Source: Callorhinus ursinus (taxonomy: Eukaryota; Chordata; Mammalia; Carnivora; Otariidae). Taken from it: a DNA stretch of 64,000 nucleotides. Positions 48,240-60,174 of this stretch are shown in pieces. The stretch's first letter is position 1, and each line of letters begins with the position of its first letter. The notes beneath the pieces were generated by a model, which saw only the letters and a program-made list of their open reading frames with translations, made no database searches and was not told where the DNA came from. The translations under genes were made by a program, and so were the position numbers. The stretch is taken from contig NW_020313285.1 of assembly GCF_003265705.1 (NCBI RefSeq), forward strand, positions 15,146,383 to 15,210,382. Direction: 5' to 3'.

Positions 48240-49195
48240 GGAAACTGTATTAAAGGCTCCATCTTAAACGTATGAACACTGAGAAATCTTTGAGATATCC
48301 AGGTGGGGATTTCACATATGCTCTTGGATATGAGTCTGGAGCGTAGGGAAGAGGTTGGGGTTTAATATGAATTTGGAATAGGTTAGCCTAAGTATGGTAG
48401 TTAGAGCCCTGAGAATGGGTAAACTGATCTTGGAGTTTGTATAGATAAAGAGTAGAAGGCAAGCTCTGAGGAACTCTGATGTTTAGAGGTCAGTTATTAT
48501 AGAAAGAGAAAGGAGGCTGAGGTAAGAGAACACCATGTCTCTGAAGGCAAGACGTGATACAGTTTTAAGGAGAGAGGAGTCAACCATATGGAATGAGTCT
48601 GAATGTTGGAGTAGAATGAAGAGTTCCCGTTGGATTTGGCAACATGAAACTCACTAATGACCCTGACAAAAGCACCTTCAGTATATTATTGGGTAAGGAG
48701 CCGATATTGCAGTGGCTCAAATTAGCAAGTTAGATGAAAGTGAGGAAGCAAAGAGAAAGGTGACATTTTTAAGAGGTTTACTTGTGAATAGTTGACTGTT
48801 TTGTAAATAGGTAGTAAGATGTAGCATCAAGCCTTTTGTTTAATTTTAACATGATACTAGAGCATGTTTGTATTCCACTAAAAATGATACACAGAGGGGA
48901 AGAGATTAATTATACAGGAGAGCATTGGAATTACTGACATTGGATAGATCTTGAAAAGATGTGAGGGAATTTGATCTAGAGCCAAGGTGAAGGGTCTTTC
49001 TGTGGAGAGATGCGTGGTCATACCTCTTATTGAGAGAAGATGGAAGATGAGGAATGGGTGTTAATGCAGAAAGGTTTTTTTAATTCAGTGGTAAGAAGAT
49101 GATGAAATTTCTTTCTGATGGCTTCTGTTTTCTCTGTAAAATTTGAGGGGAAGTCATCAGATTGCTGAGGGGGAACCATTTTGTGAGGCTTGCGA
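48240..49195 (+). repeat. Old mammalian repeat, family not assigned
   Basis: A G/A-rich stretch with landmarks of a long, frequent, non-coding mammalian repeat: 'gatatccaggtggggatttc', 'gatatgagtctggagcgtag', 'ggatttggcaacatgaaact', 'actagagcatgtttgtattc', 'tctgatggcttctgttttct'. I know these blocks as recurrent in mammalian genomes but cannot name the family with certainty. No long open frame. Confidence 0.45.
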
Positions 49196-49369
49196 TAATG
49201 ACGGCATTAGAAATACTTTCATTGTTAAGAACTCAAAACATCTGCCCTGTTACACTTGATATATTTAAATAATTACTCTATATTCAAGGATTCTTCTTCT
49301 AGAAAATAGTTAATGAAACTATAAAACAAAGCTAAATCCTACTGATACAATACTGTATGAACTAGGGCT

Positions 49370-49530
49370 TATTAGCGTATCCATTTTACAGATTAAAAAA
49401 ACTTGGCCATACAGATGTTAAATTATTTGCTCAATGTGGCACAGCTGGGAGATGAGACTGCAAACTGAATTCAATGCAAACTGTCTGATCTCAGAGCTTG
49501 TGCTGTTAATCACTAGAATGTATTGCCTAT
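49370..49530 (-). repeat. MIR SINE remnant
   Basis: 'ccattttacagattaaaaaa' then 'tggcacagctgggagatgag', and 'gagcttgtgctgttaatcac' at the head complement, in antisense MIR order. Confidence 0.75.
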
Positions 49531-50318
49531 ACTCTTCATAAAATTTAAGACCACATGTACACACAATAAAAAGAGTTTTTTTTTCATTACGGTCCTTACC
49601 TCTGCTTCAGAAGTCCTCCTAACACACTTGGAGATTCTGAACTTGTAGATTCTGAATAAAATGAACACCTCATTTCTACATTACTAAAGTCAAGAGTCAA
49701 AAATAAAACCATACATTCTAACCTTAGCATTTTCCATACACATCATGAATTTTTACTTTTAGTCTTTAATAAACAGGCAGTGATGAAATAACTAGAAATT
49801 TGGCAGAACTCTGTATTGTATGTTGTGAGTGTGTGTCTTTATGAATAATCTCTCCTCTCAATCTGATGTTAACATTTCCTTTTATGAACATGTTAATTTT
49901 TCTACACGGTGGTTTCCTTTCATTTTTCAATAAGTCAAACACAAGAATGCTGAGATTTGACAGAGTAGCTATATAAAGCAGAGAAGAACAAAAAGGTGCT
50001 TGGTATTGAGTTAATGAATTATATTTAAAAGAACTCTGAAAGATGTTGGAATAATGTGGGTGTGTTATTCATTGATTTCTGTTTATTTCTCTTGTTTTTC
50101 TTTGCTTAGAAGAGCTATCTGCAATTTAGATGAAAAAGTTTCATTTGACATTTCAATTATTAAAGATAATTTAAGAGTGGATAGCAGATCTTTAGCTAGA
50201 GAGAGGAAAGGCAATAAAAAGAAAGAAGCCATTATCAGGGAGGGGTAAGAAAAGGAAACTGACAAACGTTTCTGTGAGTCCTACATTTTCTAACATATTG
50301 GTCATTTATTATAAAATT
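49531..50318. other. Unclassified DNA
   Basis: Nothing recognised. Confidence 0.5.
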
Positions 50319-50327
50319 TTATGAAAG

Positions 50328-50523
50328 GGGCGCCTGGGTGGCTCAGTCATTAAGCGTCTGCCTTCGGCTCAGGTCATGATCCCGGGGTCCTGGGATCCAG
50401 CCACACATCAGGCTCCCTGCTCGGCGGGGAGCCTGCTTCTCCCTCTCCTACTCCCCCTGCTTGTGTTCCCTCTCTCGCTGTCTCTCTGTGTCAAATAAAT
50501 AAACAAAATCTTTAAAAAAAAAA
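50328..50523 (+). mobile_element. CAN SINE
   Basis: Sense SINE, 'gggcgcctgggtggctcagt' to 'aaacaaaatctttaaaaa'. Flanked by ttatgaaag at 50319-50327 and 50524-50532. Confidence 0.95.
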
Positions 50524-50532
50524 TTATGAAAG

Positions 50533-51015
50533 AGGTTTGTATTATTATCCTGTTTTTTGGAAGAGAAAAGTGAAACTTCATAAAAATGTATAATTTTGTT
50601 TTGGGTGAATGGTATATTAATTATGTATACCACATAAAATTGATGTCTCTCCCTTTTTTCTGACATTCTTCTTGCTTACTTTGATTCAGGAAGTCTTGGT
50701 TGTGGAAGGGTTACTGCTGACCTATGTTGGGAAAAAATTGAAAGGTAATAATTAAAATTCAACTGGAAATTAACCATGGAATGAAATTCATCCTGAGATT
50801 TTAGTATCTTAATGTATTATCCAGTTTTTAAGATCCTTTGTTGGGAGAAGAGAGAGTGAACATTGGGCACACTATTGAAGGAAAGAACACAAGATGGAGT
50901 GCTTGACTAAAGGCTAATTTTCCAAATTTGCTAATTTTATTTTTCTTCTTGGTAGAGTGGCTCTACCTGAGAGCTATGCTAGCCTAGATCACTAGACCCA
51001 GTATATATAGGGCTT
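50533..51015. other. Unclassified DNA
   Basis: Nothing recognised. Confidence 0.5.
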
Positions 51016-51032
51016 AAGAATAAAGAGCCTTA

Positions 51033-53274
51033 CATCCAAATTGGTAAGGAAGAAGTAAAACTTTCACTTTTTGATGACATGATACTATATATAGAAAACC
51101 TTAAAGACTCCACCAAAAAAACCACTAGAACTGATCAACAAATTCAATAAGGTCACGGAATACAAAAATCAATGTACAGAATCTACTGCATTTCTATACT
51201 CTAATAATGAAGCAAGAGGAAGAGAAATTAAGAAAACAATCCCATTTACAACTGTACCAAAAATAATAGAATATCTAGGAATAAACAAAACTGAAGAGAC
51301 AAAAGACCTATACTCTGAAAACTGTAAACAATGATGAAAGAAATTGAAGACAAAACAAAGAAATGGAAAGACATTCCATGCTCATGGCTTGAAAGAACAG
51401 ATACTGTTAAAATGTCTATATGGTCCAAGCAATCTACACATTTAATGCAATCCCTATCAAAATGCCAACAGAATTTTTCACAGAACTATAACAAACAATC
51501 CTGATAGTTGTATGGAACCACAAAAGACCCCAAATAGTGAAAGCAATCGTAAAAAAGAAAAACACAACTGGAGGTATCACAATTCCAGACTTCAAGTTAT
51601 ATTACAAAGCTATAGTAATCAAAACAATATTCTACTGGCACAAAAATAGACATAGATCAATGGAACGGATTAGAAAACCCAGAAACAAACCCAAAATTAT
51701 ACAGTCAGTTAATCTTTGACAAAGCAGGAAACAATATCCAGTGGGAAAAAGACAGTCTCTTCAACAACTGGTGTGGGGGAAATTCGACAGCTACATGCAA
51801 AAGAATGAAACTGGATCACTTTCTTACACCATACACAAAAATAAACTCAAAATGGATTAAGCATCCAACTATGAGACCTGAAACCATAAAAATCCTAGAA
51901 GAGAGCATAGGCATGATTTCTCCGACATCAGCTGTAACAGCATCTTTCTAGATATATCTCCTGAGAAAAGGGAAGCCAAAACAAAAATAAACTATTGAGA
52001 CTACATCAAAATAAGAAGCTTCTGCACAGCAAAGGAAACAACCAACAAAACTAAAAGACAGCCTATTGAATGGGAGAAGATATTTGCAAATGACATATCT
52101 GATAAAGGGTAGTATCCAAAATGTATAAGGAAATGATACAACTCAACACACAAAAAACAAATAATCCAATTAAAAACTGGGCAGAAGGCATGATTTGACC
52201 CTTTTCCAAAGAAGACATACAGATGGGGGCACCTGGGTGGCTCATTTGGTTAGGTGTCCAGCTCTTTATTTCAGCTCAGGTCATGATCTCAGGGTTGTGG
52301 AATCAGGCCCGGGTAGGGCTCCGTGCTTGGCTTGGAGTCTGCTTGTCCCACTCGCTCTGCTCCTCCCCCTGTTTGTGTATGTGTACTCTCTCATTCTCTT
52401 CCTCTCAAATAAATAAAATCTTTTTTAAAATACTTAAAAAAAGACATACAGATGGCCAACAGACACATGAAAAGATGCTCAACATCACTCATCATCAGGG
52501 AAATGCAAATCAAAACCACAAGGAAATCTCACGTCATACCTGTCAGAATGGCTAAAATCAAAAAGACAAGAAACAACAAGTATTGGTGAAGATGTGGAGA
52601 AAAAGTAACCCTTGTGCACTGTTGGTGGGAATGTAAACTGGTGCAGCCACTGTGGAAAACAGTATGGAGTTTCCTCAGAAAGTTAAAAATAGAACTACCC
52701 TATGTTCCAGTAATGGTACTAATGGGTATTTACCCAAAGAATATGAAAACACTAATTCAAAGGAACACATGCACCCCTATGATTACAACAGTATTATTTA
52801 CAATAGCCAAATTATGGAAACAACCTAAGTGTCCATCCATCAATGAATGGATGAGGAAGATGTGGTTCTATATATACAATGGAATATTATTCAGCCATGA
52901 AAAAGAACGAAATCTTGCCATTTGCAACAACATGGATGGATCTAGAGAGTAAAATGCTAAGTAAAATAAGCCAGCCAGAGAAGGACAAATGCATACGATT
53001 TTACTCACATGTGGGATTTAAGAAACAAAACAAACAAATGAAAAAGAGAGAGAGAAACCAAGAAACAGACTCTTAACTATAGGAAAGAAACAGATGGTTA
53101 TCAGAGGGGAGGTTGGTGTGAGGGTGGGTAAAATAGTTGAAGAGGATTAAGAATACACTCATCTTGATGAGCACTGAGTAATATATGGAAGTGTTGAATC
53201 ACTGTATTCCACACCTAAAATGAACATAACGCTGTATGTTTACTACACTGGAATTAAAAATAGAATTTAAAAAA
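51033..53274 (+). mobile_element. 5'-truncated L1 with exact 17-bp TSD
   Basis: Starts within ORF2 just before the reverse-transcriptase FADD region and runs to the 3' UTR and A-rich tail. Exact TSD aagaataaagagcctta at 51016-51032 and 53275-53291. The ORF2 frame is broken, with open pieces at 51537-51719 and 52614-52952; the latter contains the C-terminal CWWECK block. The FADD motif near 51090 reads FDD, with one codon lost. It is the same subfamily as the L1 at 12370 by 3' UTR. A SINE interrupts it at 52227-52440. Confidence 0.93.
52227..52440 (+). mobile_element. CAN SINE inside the L1
   Basis: Sense SINE with exact 15-bp TSD aagacatacagatgg at 52212-52226 and 52441-52455. Younger than the L1 it interrupts. 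Confidence 0.97.
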
Positions 53275-53607
53275 AAGAATAAAGAGCCTTAGACAATACA
53301 GAAAAGTATCTTACAGTTTGCATTTTCTGAGGAAAAGGAGGAAGTCCTGAGCAGAGGTATGCCGTATCTGAAGGTGGAACTTCCTGATTCTTTGATAAGG
53401 AATTTTTTTTCTTTCAATAGAGGTAACCGTATCTTGATCACGTAATTTCACTTTGATAACACAGATATTTTCAAGACAAGTTAAAGCTTCTATGATTTAT
53501 ATTTTCCAAAAGTTCTCATGTAGCATTGTTATGTTTTAAGGTGAATTCATTAATTTGTTCTTGTAATCTGGTAAAACAAGAGTTGAATTTGCTTTCCAAT
53601 CACAATT

Positions 53608-53635
53608 AAAAAAAGAAAGAAAGAAAGAAAAAAAA
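53608..53635. repeat. A-rich GAAA run before a SINE
   Basis: A poly-A/GAAA tract immediately upstream of the short SINE, similar to the long GAAA repeat downstream of it. Confidence 0.9.
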
Positions 53636-53745
53636 GGGGCACCTGGGTGGCTTAGTTGATAGAGCCACTGACTCCTGATCTAAGTTCTTGAACTCAGGTT
53701 GTGAATTCAAGCCCTGCATTGGGCATGGAGCCTACTTTAAGTAAT
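53636..53745 (+). mobile_element. Short CAN SINE, older type
   Basis: 'ggggcacctgggtggcttag', 'ttgtgaattcaagccctgca', then 'catggagcctactttaagta'. It is set between GAAA-rich tracts. The 100-codon open frame crossing the gap is not a gene. Confidence 0.85.
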
Positions 53746-53868
53746 ACATGAAAGAAAGAANNNNNNNNNNNNNNNNNNNNNNNNNNNNNNNNNNNNNNNN
53801 NNNNNNNNNNNNNNNNNNNNNNNNNNNNNNNNNNNNNNNNNNNNNNNNNNNNNNNNNNNNGAAAGAAA

Positions 53869-53925
<57 letters not shown>

Positions 53926-53943
53926 AAAAGAAAAAGAAAGAGA
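53746..53943. repeat. (GAAA)n microsatellite containing an assembly gap
   Basis: GAAA units on both sides of 100 N (53761-53860). The gap is a round length, so it is a placeholder and the true repeat length is unknown. The tract probably grew from the SINE's A tail. Confidence 0.95.
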
Positions 53944-55924
53944 ATAGAGAGATTTTAATATACCTAGAACTATTTACAACTCTTTTTTTTAATTGCCTTT
54001 GGCCTCACTTAAATGTCAAATACGGCAGATATGTTTTGCCACAAGCTTAAGGTCATGGAAGCTCCTTAACCAGAGAAATGTTGAAAAAATACTGCACATA
54101 TCCCCTTTAAAGAATGGGTATTAGAAAAATCAGGGGACTAAATTTTCAGTGATTCCATTTTACCCCTTACCAATATTCTTGATCTTGAAATGTGCTGCTT
54201 AAAGTTGAATGCCTCTTTTGAGAGTCAGAATTTTCGGCAAGATCCTAACCAGCAGAGAGAAGGAGCCTCCTTCTCACTGGTAATGAAAATTATTTTCCTG
54301 AGTCAATAATGTGTATTTCTAACTGATGATTCTTAGATTAATGAAAGTTTATGACCCAGAATATAGGAAATGCTTTAAAATGTGAGATAGCGTAAAGAAA
54401 TTCAAAATATTATCTAAAATTCTTGCATATTCTAGAAGCAAGATTGGCTCTGTATCTTAGAGACAAATACTATTAGGAAAGAAGAGATTTTTTTCTTTTG
54501 GATTCATGTTCTTTATGAATTCCAAAATTCTTTTAATTTAAACTATTTAAACTATTTCACTTATTTTTATAGCAATCCAGGGAAATAAATATGAACTGGC
54601 ATTATCACAGATAAAGAAATCAATTCTCCCCACAGTTCACTGCTTTGAGGTAAATCACCTTGTCAAGGAGATGGTAAGAATTTGATGGCAGCTCCAGAGC
54701 ACCAAATGTTTGATGTACTTCCAGAAGCCTCAGTTCATATACTTTCTTGTCTCTGATTTATTGAAGAATAAGATATAAGTAGTCTGAAGATCAAATAAGC
54801 AGGACTGAAAATAAAGGGCCGGAAGAAAACGATTACATCCTAGAAGATGAGCCTTGGGAGGAAATGGATGATTAGATTTCATCTCCTATCCTAGGGTCAT
54901 GTCTCTGCTTCTTCAGTAATTAAACTGTAGGCTAAAAATTTGAAGAAAGGAGAGAGAGAGAGAAAGAGAATACTCACATTATAAAAGTTGAGACTGGCAT
55001 CTGTGATAAATTATTAATTAATTTAAATACTAATTTAAAACATCTGTAAGAAACATTACCTCAATTTATGTTCATGACAGTGGGGATTTTTTTTTTTTAA
55101 TGTCTACATTCTTTCTAATAAACTGTTGGAAGACTTAAAAAAAAAGAAGCTTTCGCTTTAGATAACATATTGCCTTTCTCCAGAAAAGAACGCTGTCTTC
55201 CTCTGCCTGGGGAGATGATAATCAGACTGGCACACTGGCAATCAATGTGAATTCATTAAACAGGAAGTAAACAGGTGTTTCAAAAATTCTCTCTATTTAT
55301 AAATACTTTCAACATGAAATAGTTTTGATGTTCAAGATTGATAAAACAAACAAACAAATGAAACAAGGCAAGCAAACAATGGAAGTATCCTGTGGGAAAT
55401 ACATTTTCCACCACAGAGTATTTTGCCCTCTGAAATTCTTCTGACTGCCCACCTCTCCAAGGTATGTAAAACTTCTCTTAGCTAATGCCAGCCTTTACAC
55501 ATTGTTTATTTGCTGCTTTTTTCTTGATTACCAAAATAAACATGCTGAGTGTAGAAAAAAATGGGAGAAAAAAAATAGAAGCACTAAATATTTGAAAATT
55601 ATTCTCACTCAGCTATAACCAACTTTAATATTTTGTAGATTATTATTTTCTGCTTTTCTCCCTGGTTATTTTTTTCCCAAATTGCAATGAAATGCAGTAC
55701 CTTTGTGTATTCACCTTCATAAGTACACACACATGGAAACTCACATAAAAACAAAAATATAGTGTGAGTTTTTTTTCATTTTATATACAGTGATAGCATT
55801 CATGTTTTTGTGACAGCAGTGTATTGCATTAATTTGTAGAGATCATTATCATTCTTTTTTACAGTTTGTAGCCACTGATATAAGCCTAACTTAATACCCA
55901 ATATCCGTTTCTTTCTAATAGAAT
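53944..55924. other. Mostly unclassified, with a MIR-like patch
   Basis: 54560-54710 weakly follows antisense MIR ('gcattatcacagataaagaa', then 'gtaagaatttgatggcagct'). 55600-55900 may be very old LINE. The rest shows nothing. Confidence 0.4.
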
Positions 55925-56170
55925 CCCAATTTTATTGACAGCAGCAATGTGCCCAGCTGCAGCAACAAAATCAACTAAATTTACCAGTGTCCTTTGCAGT
56001 TTACATAGCCATTGACACACTCCCGGCCAATGAGATGTAGATATCTACAAGGGTTTCAGAGGAATTTTGTTTTCTCAGTATGGGTCCTGCCTCTACCTCT
56101 TTATCCTTTTCCTCCTTCCCATTGCTTTAAAATATGGACAAAATGGCTGGAATGATTCCACCCTGAGAGA
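55925..56170 (-). repeat. Old mammalian interspersed repeat, unassigned
   Basis: 'tttgcagtttacatagccat', 'ggccaatgagatgtagatat' and 'atggctggaatgattccacc' recur in a common mammalian repeat and fit the reverse complement of the family at 5828-6250. Confidence 0.35.
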
Positions 56171-56239
56171 AAGGTAAGTGAATCACCAACATTTTGCTCT
56201 TGACGTTCCATGCGTGCAAATTTCTACTCATTTGCTAAG

Positions 56240-57842
56240 AATGAAACTGAGCCCTTATCTTACATCATACACAGAAGTCAACTCAAAATAGAGCAATTAT
56301 TTAAACACAAGATGTGAATCCATAAAATGACTAGAAGAAAACATGGGGAAAAAGCTTTTTGACATTGGTCTAGTCAACGATATTTTGGAATTGGCATCAA
56401 AAGCACAGGCAACAAAAGCAAAACTAAACATTTAGTGGGACTCCCATCAAACTAAAAAGCTTCTGCACAGCAAAGGAAACCACCAACAAAATGAAAAGAC
56501 AACTTACTGAATAGGAGAAAATATTTGCAAATCATGTATCTGATAAATGTTGATATCCAAAATATATAAGGAGCCCACATAACTCAGTAGCAAATCATCA
56601 TCATCATCATAATACACTTAAAAAGTGGTCAGAGGATTTTCAAAGAAGAAATACAGATGGCCAACAAGTACCTGGAAAGATGCTAAACATCACTAATCAT
56701 TAGGGAAATTCAAGTCAAAATCCCAATGAGATATCACCTCATACCTGTTAGAATGGCTTTTATTTAAAAAAAAAAACCCACAAAATAATGTGTTGACAAA
56801 GATATGAAGTAAAGAAAACCCTTGTGCACTGTTGGTGGGAATGTAAATTTGTACAAATTTACATCTTTCTAGATGCACATTCTGAGCCTGTCTCTGGAAA
56901 ACAGTATTGAGTTTCTTCAAAAAATTAAAAAATAGAACCACCACATGATTCAACAATTCTGCTTCTGGGTATTTATCCAAATTAAAGACACTAATTCAAA
57001 AAGTTCTGTGCATTCTTCTGTTCATCGCAGCATTATTTTACAATAGCCAATATATGGCAACAACCTAAATGTTCATTGAATGATGAATGGATAAAGAAAT
57101 GTGGTATATATAATAATGGAATATTACTCATCCCTAAAAGAGAAAATCTTGTCATTTGTGACAACATGGATGAAATTTGAAGGCATTATGCTAAATAAAA
57201 TGAGTCTGAAAAAGACAAATACTGTATGATCTTACATGTATATGTGAAACCTAAAAAAAAAAGAAAACAAGAACAAAAAACAAAAACAGCTCGTGAATAT
57301 AAAGAACGGATTCGTGGTTGTCTGAGCCAGGGGAGGGGGTGGGGTGGCAAAGGAGTGAAGGGGGTCAAAAGGTATAAATTTCCAGTTATAAAAATGAATG
57401 AGTCATGAGGATGTAATGTTACACTAAGTGAAGTAAGTCTGACAGAGAAAGACAAATACTCCATGATGTCACTTATATGTGAAATCTAAAAAAAGCTGAA
57501 TTCCTAGTAACAAAATGTAGAATGGTGGTTACCAGAGGTTAAGTAAGGATGGGGGAAAAGGAAAGCTATCAGTCAAAGGGTATAAACTTTCAACTGTAAT
57601 GTGACTTCTGGAGACCTACAATACACAGCTTAGTGAATATAGTTAACGTATTGTATACTTGAAATTTGCTGAGTAAATCTGAAGTGTTCACCCACACACA
57701 CAGATAACTGTATGAGGTGATGGTAATATTAATTAGCTTGATTGTGGTAATGATTTCACAATGTATGTGTATATCAACACATCACGGTGTACATCTTACA
57801 TATGTATAATTTTATTTGTTAGTCATACCTCAGTAAGTTGGA
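56240..57842 (+). mobile_element. 5'-truncated old L1 with rearranged 3' part
   Basis: ORF2 3' region ('cttctgcacagcaaaggaaa', 'gatgctaaacatcactaatc', 'gttggtgggaatgtaaattt') and 3' UTR ('aatatagttaacgtattgta', 'cacatcacggtgtacatctt'). Two oddities: a non-L1 insertion with a 24-bp palindrome at 56841-56893, and a duplicated 3' block (57179-57419 and 57420-57612). An (ATC)n run lies at about 56594-56610. Many stops. Confidence 0.85.
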
Positions 57843-57843
57843 A

Positions 57844-58337
57844 CAACAAAAACCCTAATTTTGTGAAGCCGCTGCTTACTTAACAGTTGTTACAACTGAA
57901 TGCACCTCTTGTGATATATGTAATGATAAGAATGGAAGCACCATATTTTAATAGAATATATGCAATATAGAGAATAATAAAATTAGGATGCACTATTTAA
58001 AAATAGTGGATGTGTCATAAATTATTTAAACATTCAACAGGTAAAGGGCATTTAGAATATTTTCAGTGTTTTGCTATTACAACAGTGATATGAAGGGATT
58101 ATTTGTACATATCTATGCCGGTCTACCTTTTCTACCATTTTTTTACCATTTTGCATTCTTTGAGGTTTTTTGGATCAAACTTTTGTTCAATCTGCCATCT
58201 CACTAATTCATATTTTATCTAGGCTTCTTCTTATTCTTAGACCATTATTATGTGTTTTTAGATTTGAGCATTTATTTGTGAGTTTATATCTCTGTGTATG
58301 TATCTACATTCATTAAATATTTTATATATATTACAAA
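57844..58337. other. Unclassified AT-rich DNA
   Basis: Nothing recognised. Confidence 0.5.
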
Positions 58338-58412
58338 AATATGGAACACTACATCAAAAACTAATGATGTAATATATGGTGATTAACATAACATAATTAA
58401 AAAAAAACAAAT
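58338..58412 (+). mobile_element. Very short young L1 3' tail
   Basis: Only the last 75 bp of the young L1 3' UTR: 'atggaacactacatcaaaaa', then 'gattaacataacataattaa' and an A run. This is a severely truncated insertion. No clear TSD is seen. Confidence 0.85.
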
Positions 58413-59300
58413 ACACAAAAATCCAGGGACACACCAGACAATCAATGCGCAAATAGTGGTCAAGATCATTGCCTCTCAAAGGTTGTGACTTTCTTGGGCT
58501 GTGAAGATCTTTGGGGATGGTGCTTGCCTGTGCTGCCCGTGGTTTGTCTGTCCTTACAGCTGTGGTTCTTGAGATTTTTGTGAAATATAGGGAAACTCCC
58601 ATGTCAAAGCTCATAACTGAGCTCTCAGCTACATCCTGTTCATCTCTCTTAATCCTGTTTCCTTTGCTCCTTATCCTTCATTGACCATCCCAACGCTGCC
58701 ACCTGCATCCTCCAACAAATGACATTTGGAGTCATATTCACTGTGGCTGTTTCCACCATTTTGGCAAAAAACCATCACTGTAGTTCTGGCTTTCAAAATC
58801 ACACCACCAGGGAGAAAGGTGAGGCAGTGGTTACTCTTAGGGGCACCCAATTCTGTCACCCCCATCTGATCACTGATTCACGTGACTTTCTGTGTAGTCT
58901 GGTTGGGATCCTCTCCCCCTTTAGTTGACTTAGATGCACATTCTGAGCCTGTCTTCCATATCACTGTGTGCAGTAAGGGCTCTGTCATCACGATCTACCT
59001 TTCCTTAGGATATTTGGGTTCCTTGGCTCTTGCAAGCTTCACCTTGGCTTTCTTGGACAGGAGCCTGCCTGACACTTTCACTGAAGCCAAGTTCCTGACA
59101 TTCAGCATGTTGGTGTTCTCTAGTGCATGGATCACATTCCTCCCTGTGTAGAATAGCACCTAAGGGAAGGTCGTGGCAGCTGTAGAGATCTTTTCTATCT
59201 TGGCTTCCAGTGCTTGGTTACTAGGATCCATCTTTGCCTCAAAGTGCTGGAATATTCTCCCAAAGCCAGATAAGAATACCTTGCCAGGATTAAGTGATAA
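58413..59300. other. Unidentified GC-richer segment, possible decayed pseudogene
   Basis: Stands out by lower AT content and by patches of fairly open sequence on the minus strand (58354-58614 and 58671-58865) and the plus strand (58719-58928, 58882-59151). I could not match any of them to a known protein. The minus strand reads protein-like in short blocks (for example near 59040-59130) but is broken by stops. There is no poly-A tail or TSD at either end. It could be a decayed processed pseudogene, an old LTR or unique DNA. Positions 58931-58954 are copied in the L1 at 56870-56893. Confidence 0.3.
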
Positions 59301-59314
59301 AACAAACTCTAGGG

Positions 59315-59478
59315 TAGGGGCACGTGGGTGGCTCAGTCAGTTAATCAGCTGACTCTTGATTTTGGCTCAAGTAGGGGCTCTGTGCTCAACCCACTTGAGA
59401 TTCTCCCTCTCCTGCCCCTCCCCCCACTTGCACTCATGCTCTCTCGAAAATAAGTAAATAATAAAATCTTTTTAAAAA
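59315..59478 (+). mobile_element. CAN SINE with internal deletion
   Basis: Sense SINE 'ggggcacgtgggtggctcag', missing part of the middle ('ggctcaagtaggggctctgt'). TSD aaactctaggg at 59304-59314 and 59479-59489. Confidence 0.93.
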
Positions 59479-59559
59479 AAACTCTAGGGGAATGTAAATA
59501 TGCTAAGGCTGTACTTCATGGATTTCATCAAATGTTTAGAAAGGCTGAAAATTAAGCAA

Positions 59560-60150
59560 TACTTGAGCATTCTCTCCCCACACCTTGCCATGGATACATA
59601 AATGTTCTAACATTATTTTCCCCAATTTGAAATGTCATGGTTATTATAAACTAAATTCATATATATAAATTTGCGTTCTGGATTCACTATTCTTTCATTG
59701 ATTCTTTCCCTGAATGAAACCACACTGTGTTAATTTCCTGGATTACCTAGCATTTTCCGACACCTGATAGCACCTGCTCTTCATTGTTGATCTTTTTCAG
59801 TTATTTTGTGCTTATTCTTACAGATTTTCTCTTTGATTTGACTTTTTGAATTGTCTTGGCAATTTCCATAATACATACTAAGAGATTTGGATTACAATCA
59901 TTTTGAATTTAAAGATTAAATTGTGGAAGAACTGACCCCTTTGCAATAAAGTTTCCCACTTGGGAATATACTTTATCTCCATTTTCATTTTCATTTTATT
60001 TATTAATGTTTTGTTATATTTTCTGACTGGTTATTTGGGTTGTTAAGTAATGTATTGTTTCTTATACATTTCTTGAGCTTGTTGGTTCCAATTAATTGTA
60101 AGTTGATTCTCTTGGACATGTAAGGTGCAAAAATTAATATAATAAAATGT
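59560..60150 (-). mobile_element. Old L1 fragment (ORF2)
   Basis: Antisense old L1: 'tttgaaatgtcatggttatt', 'gttctggattcactattctt', then 'ttgtcttggcaatttccata' and 'gcaataaagtttcccacttg'. Heavily diverged. Confidence 0.6.
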
Positions 60151-60174
60151 TTCTGCTTAAAAAAATCCAGGGAT

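Noticed and set aside
58421..58434. aaaatccaggga also found in the TSD of the SINE at 60175
   Set aside because: Twelve A-rich bases can match by chance in 64 kb and no other shared sequence surrounds them.
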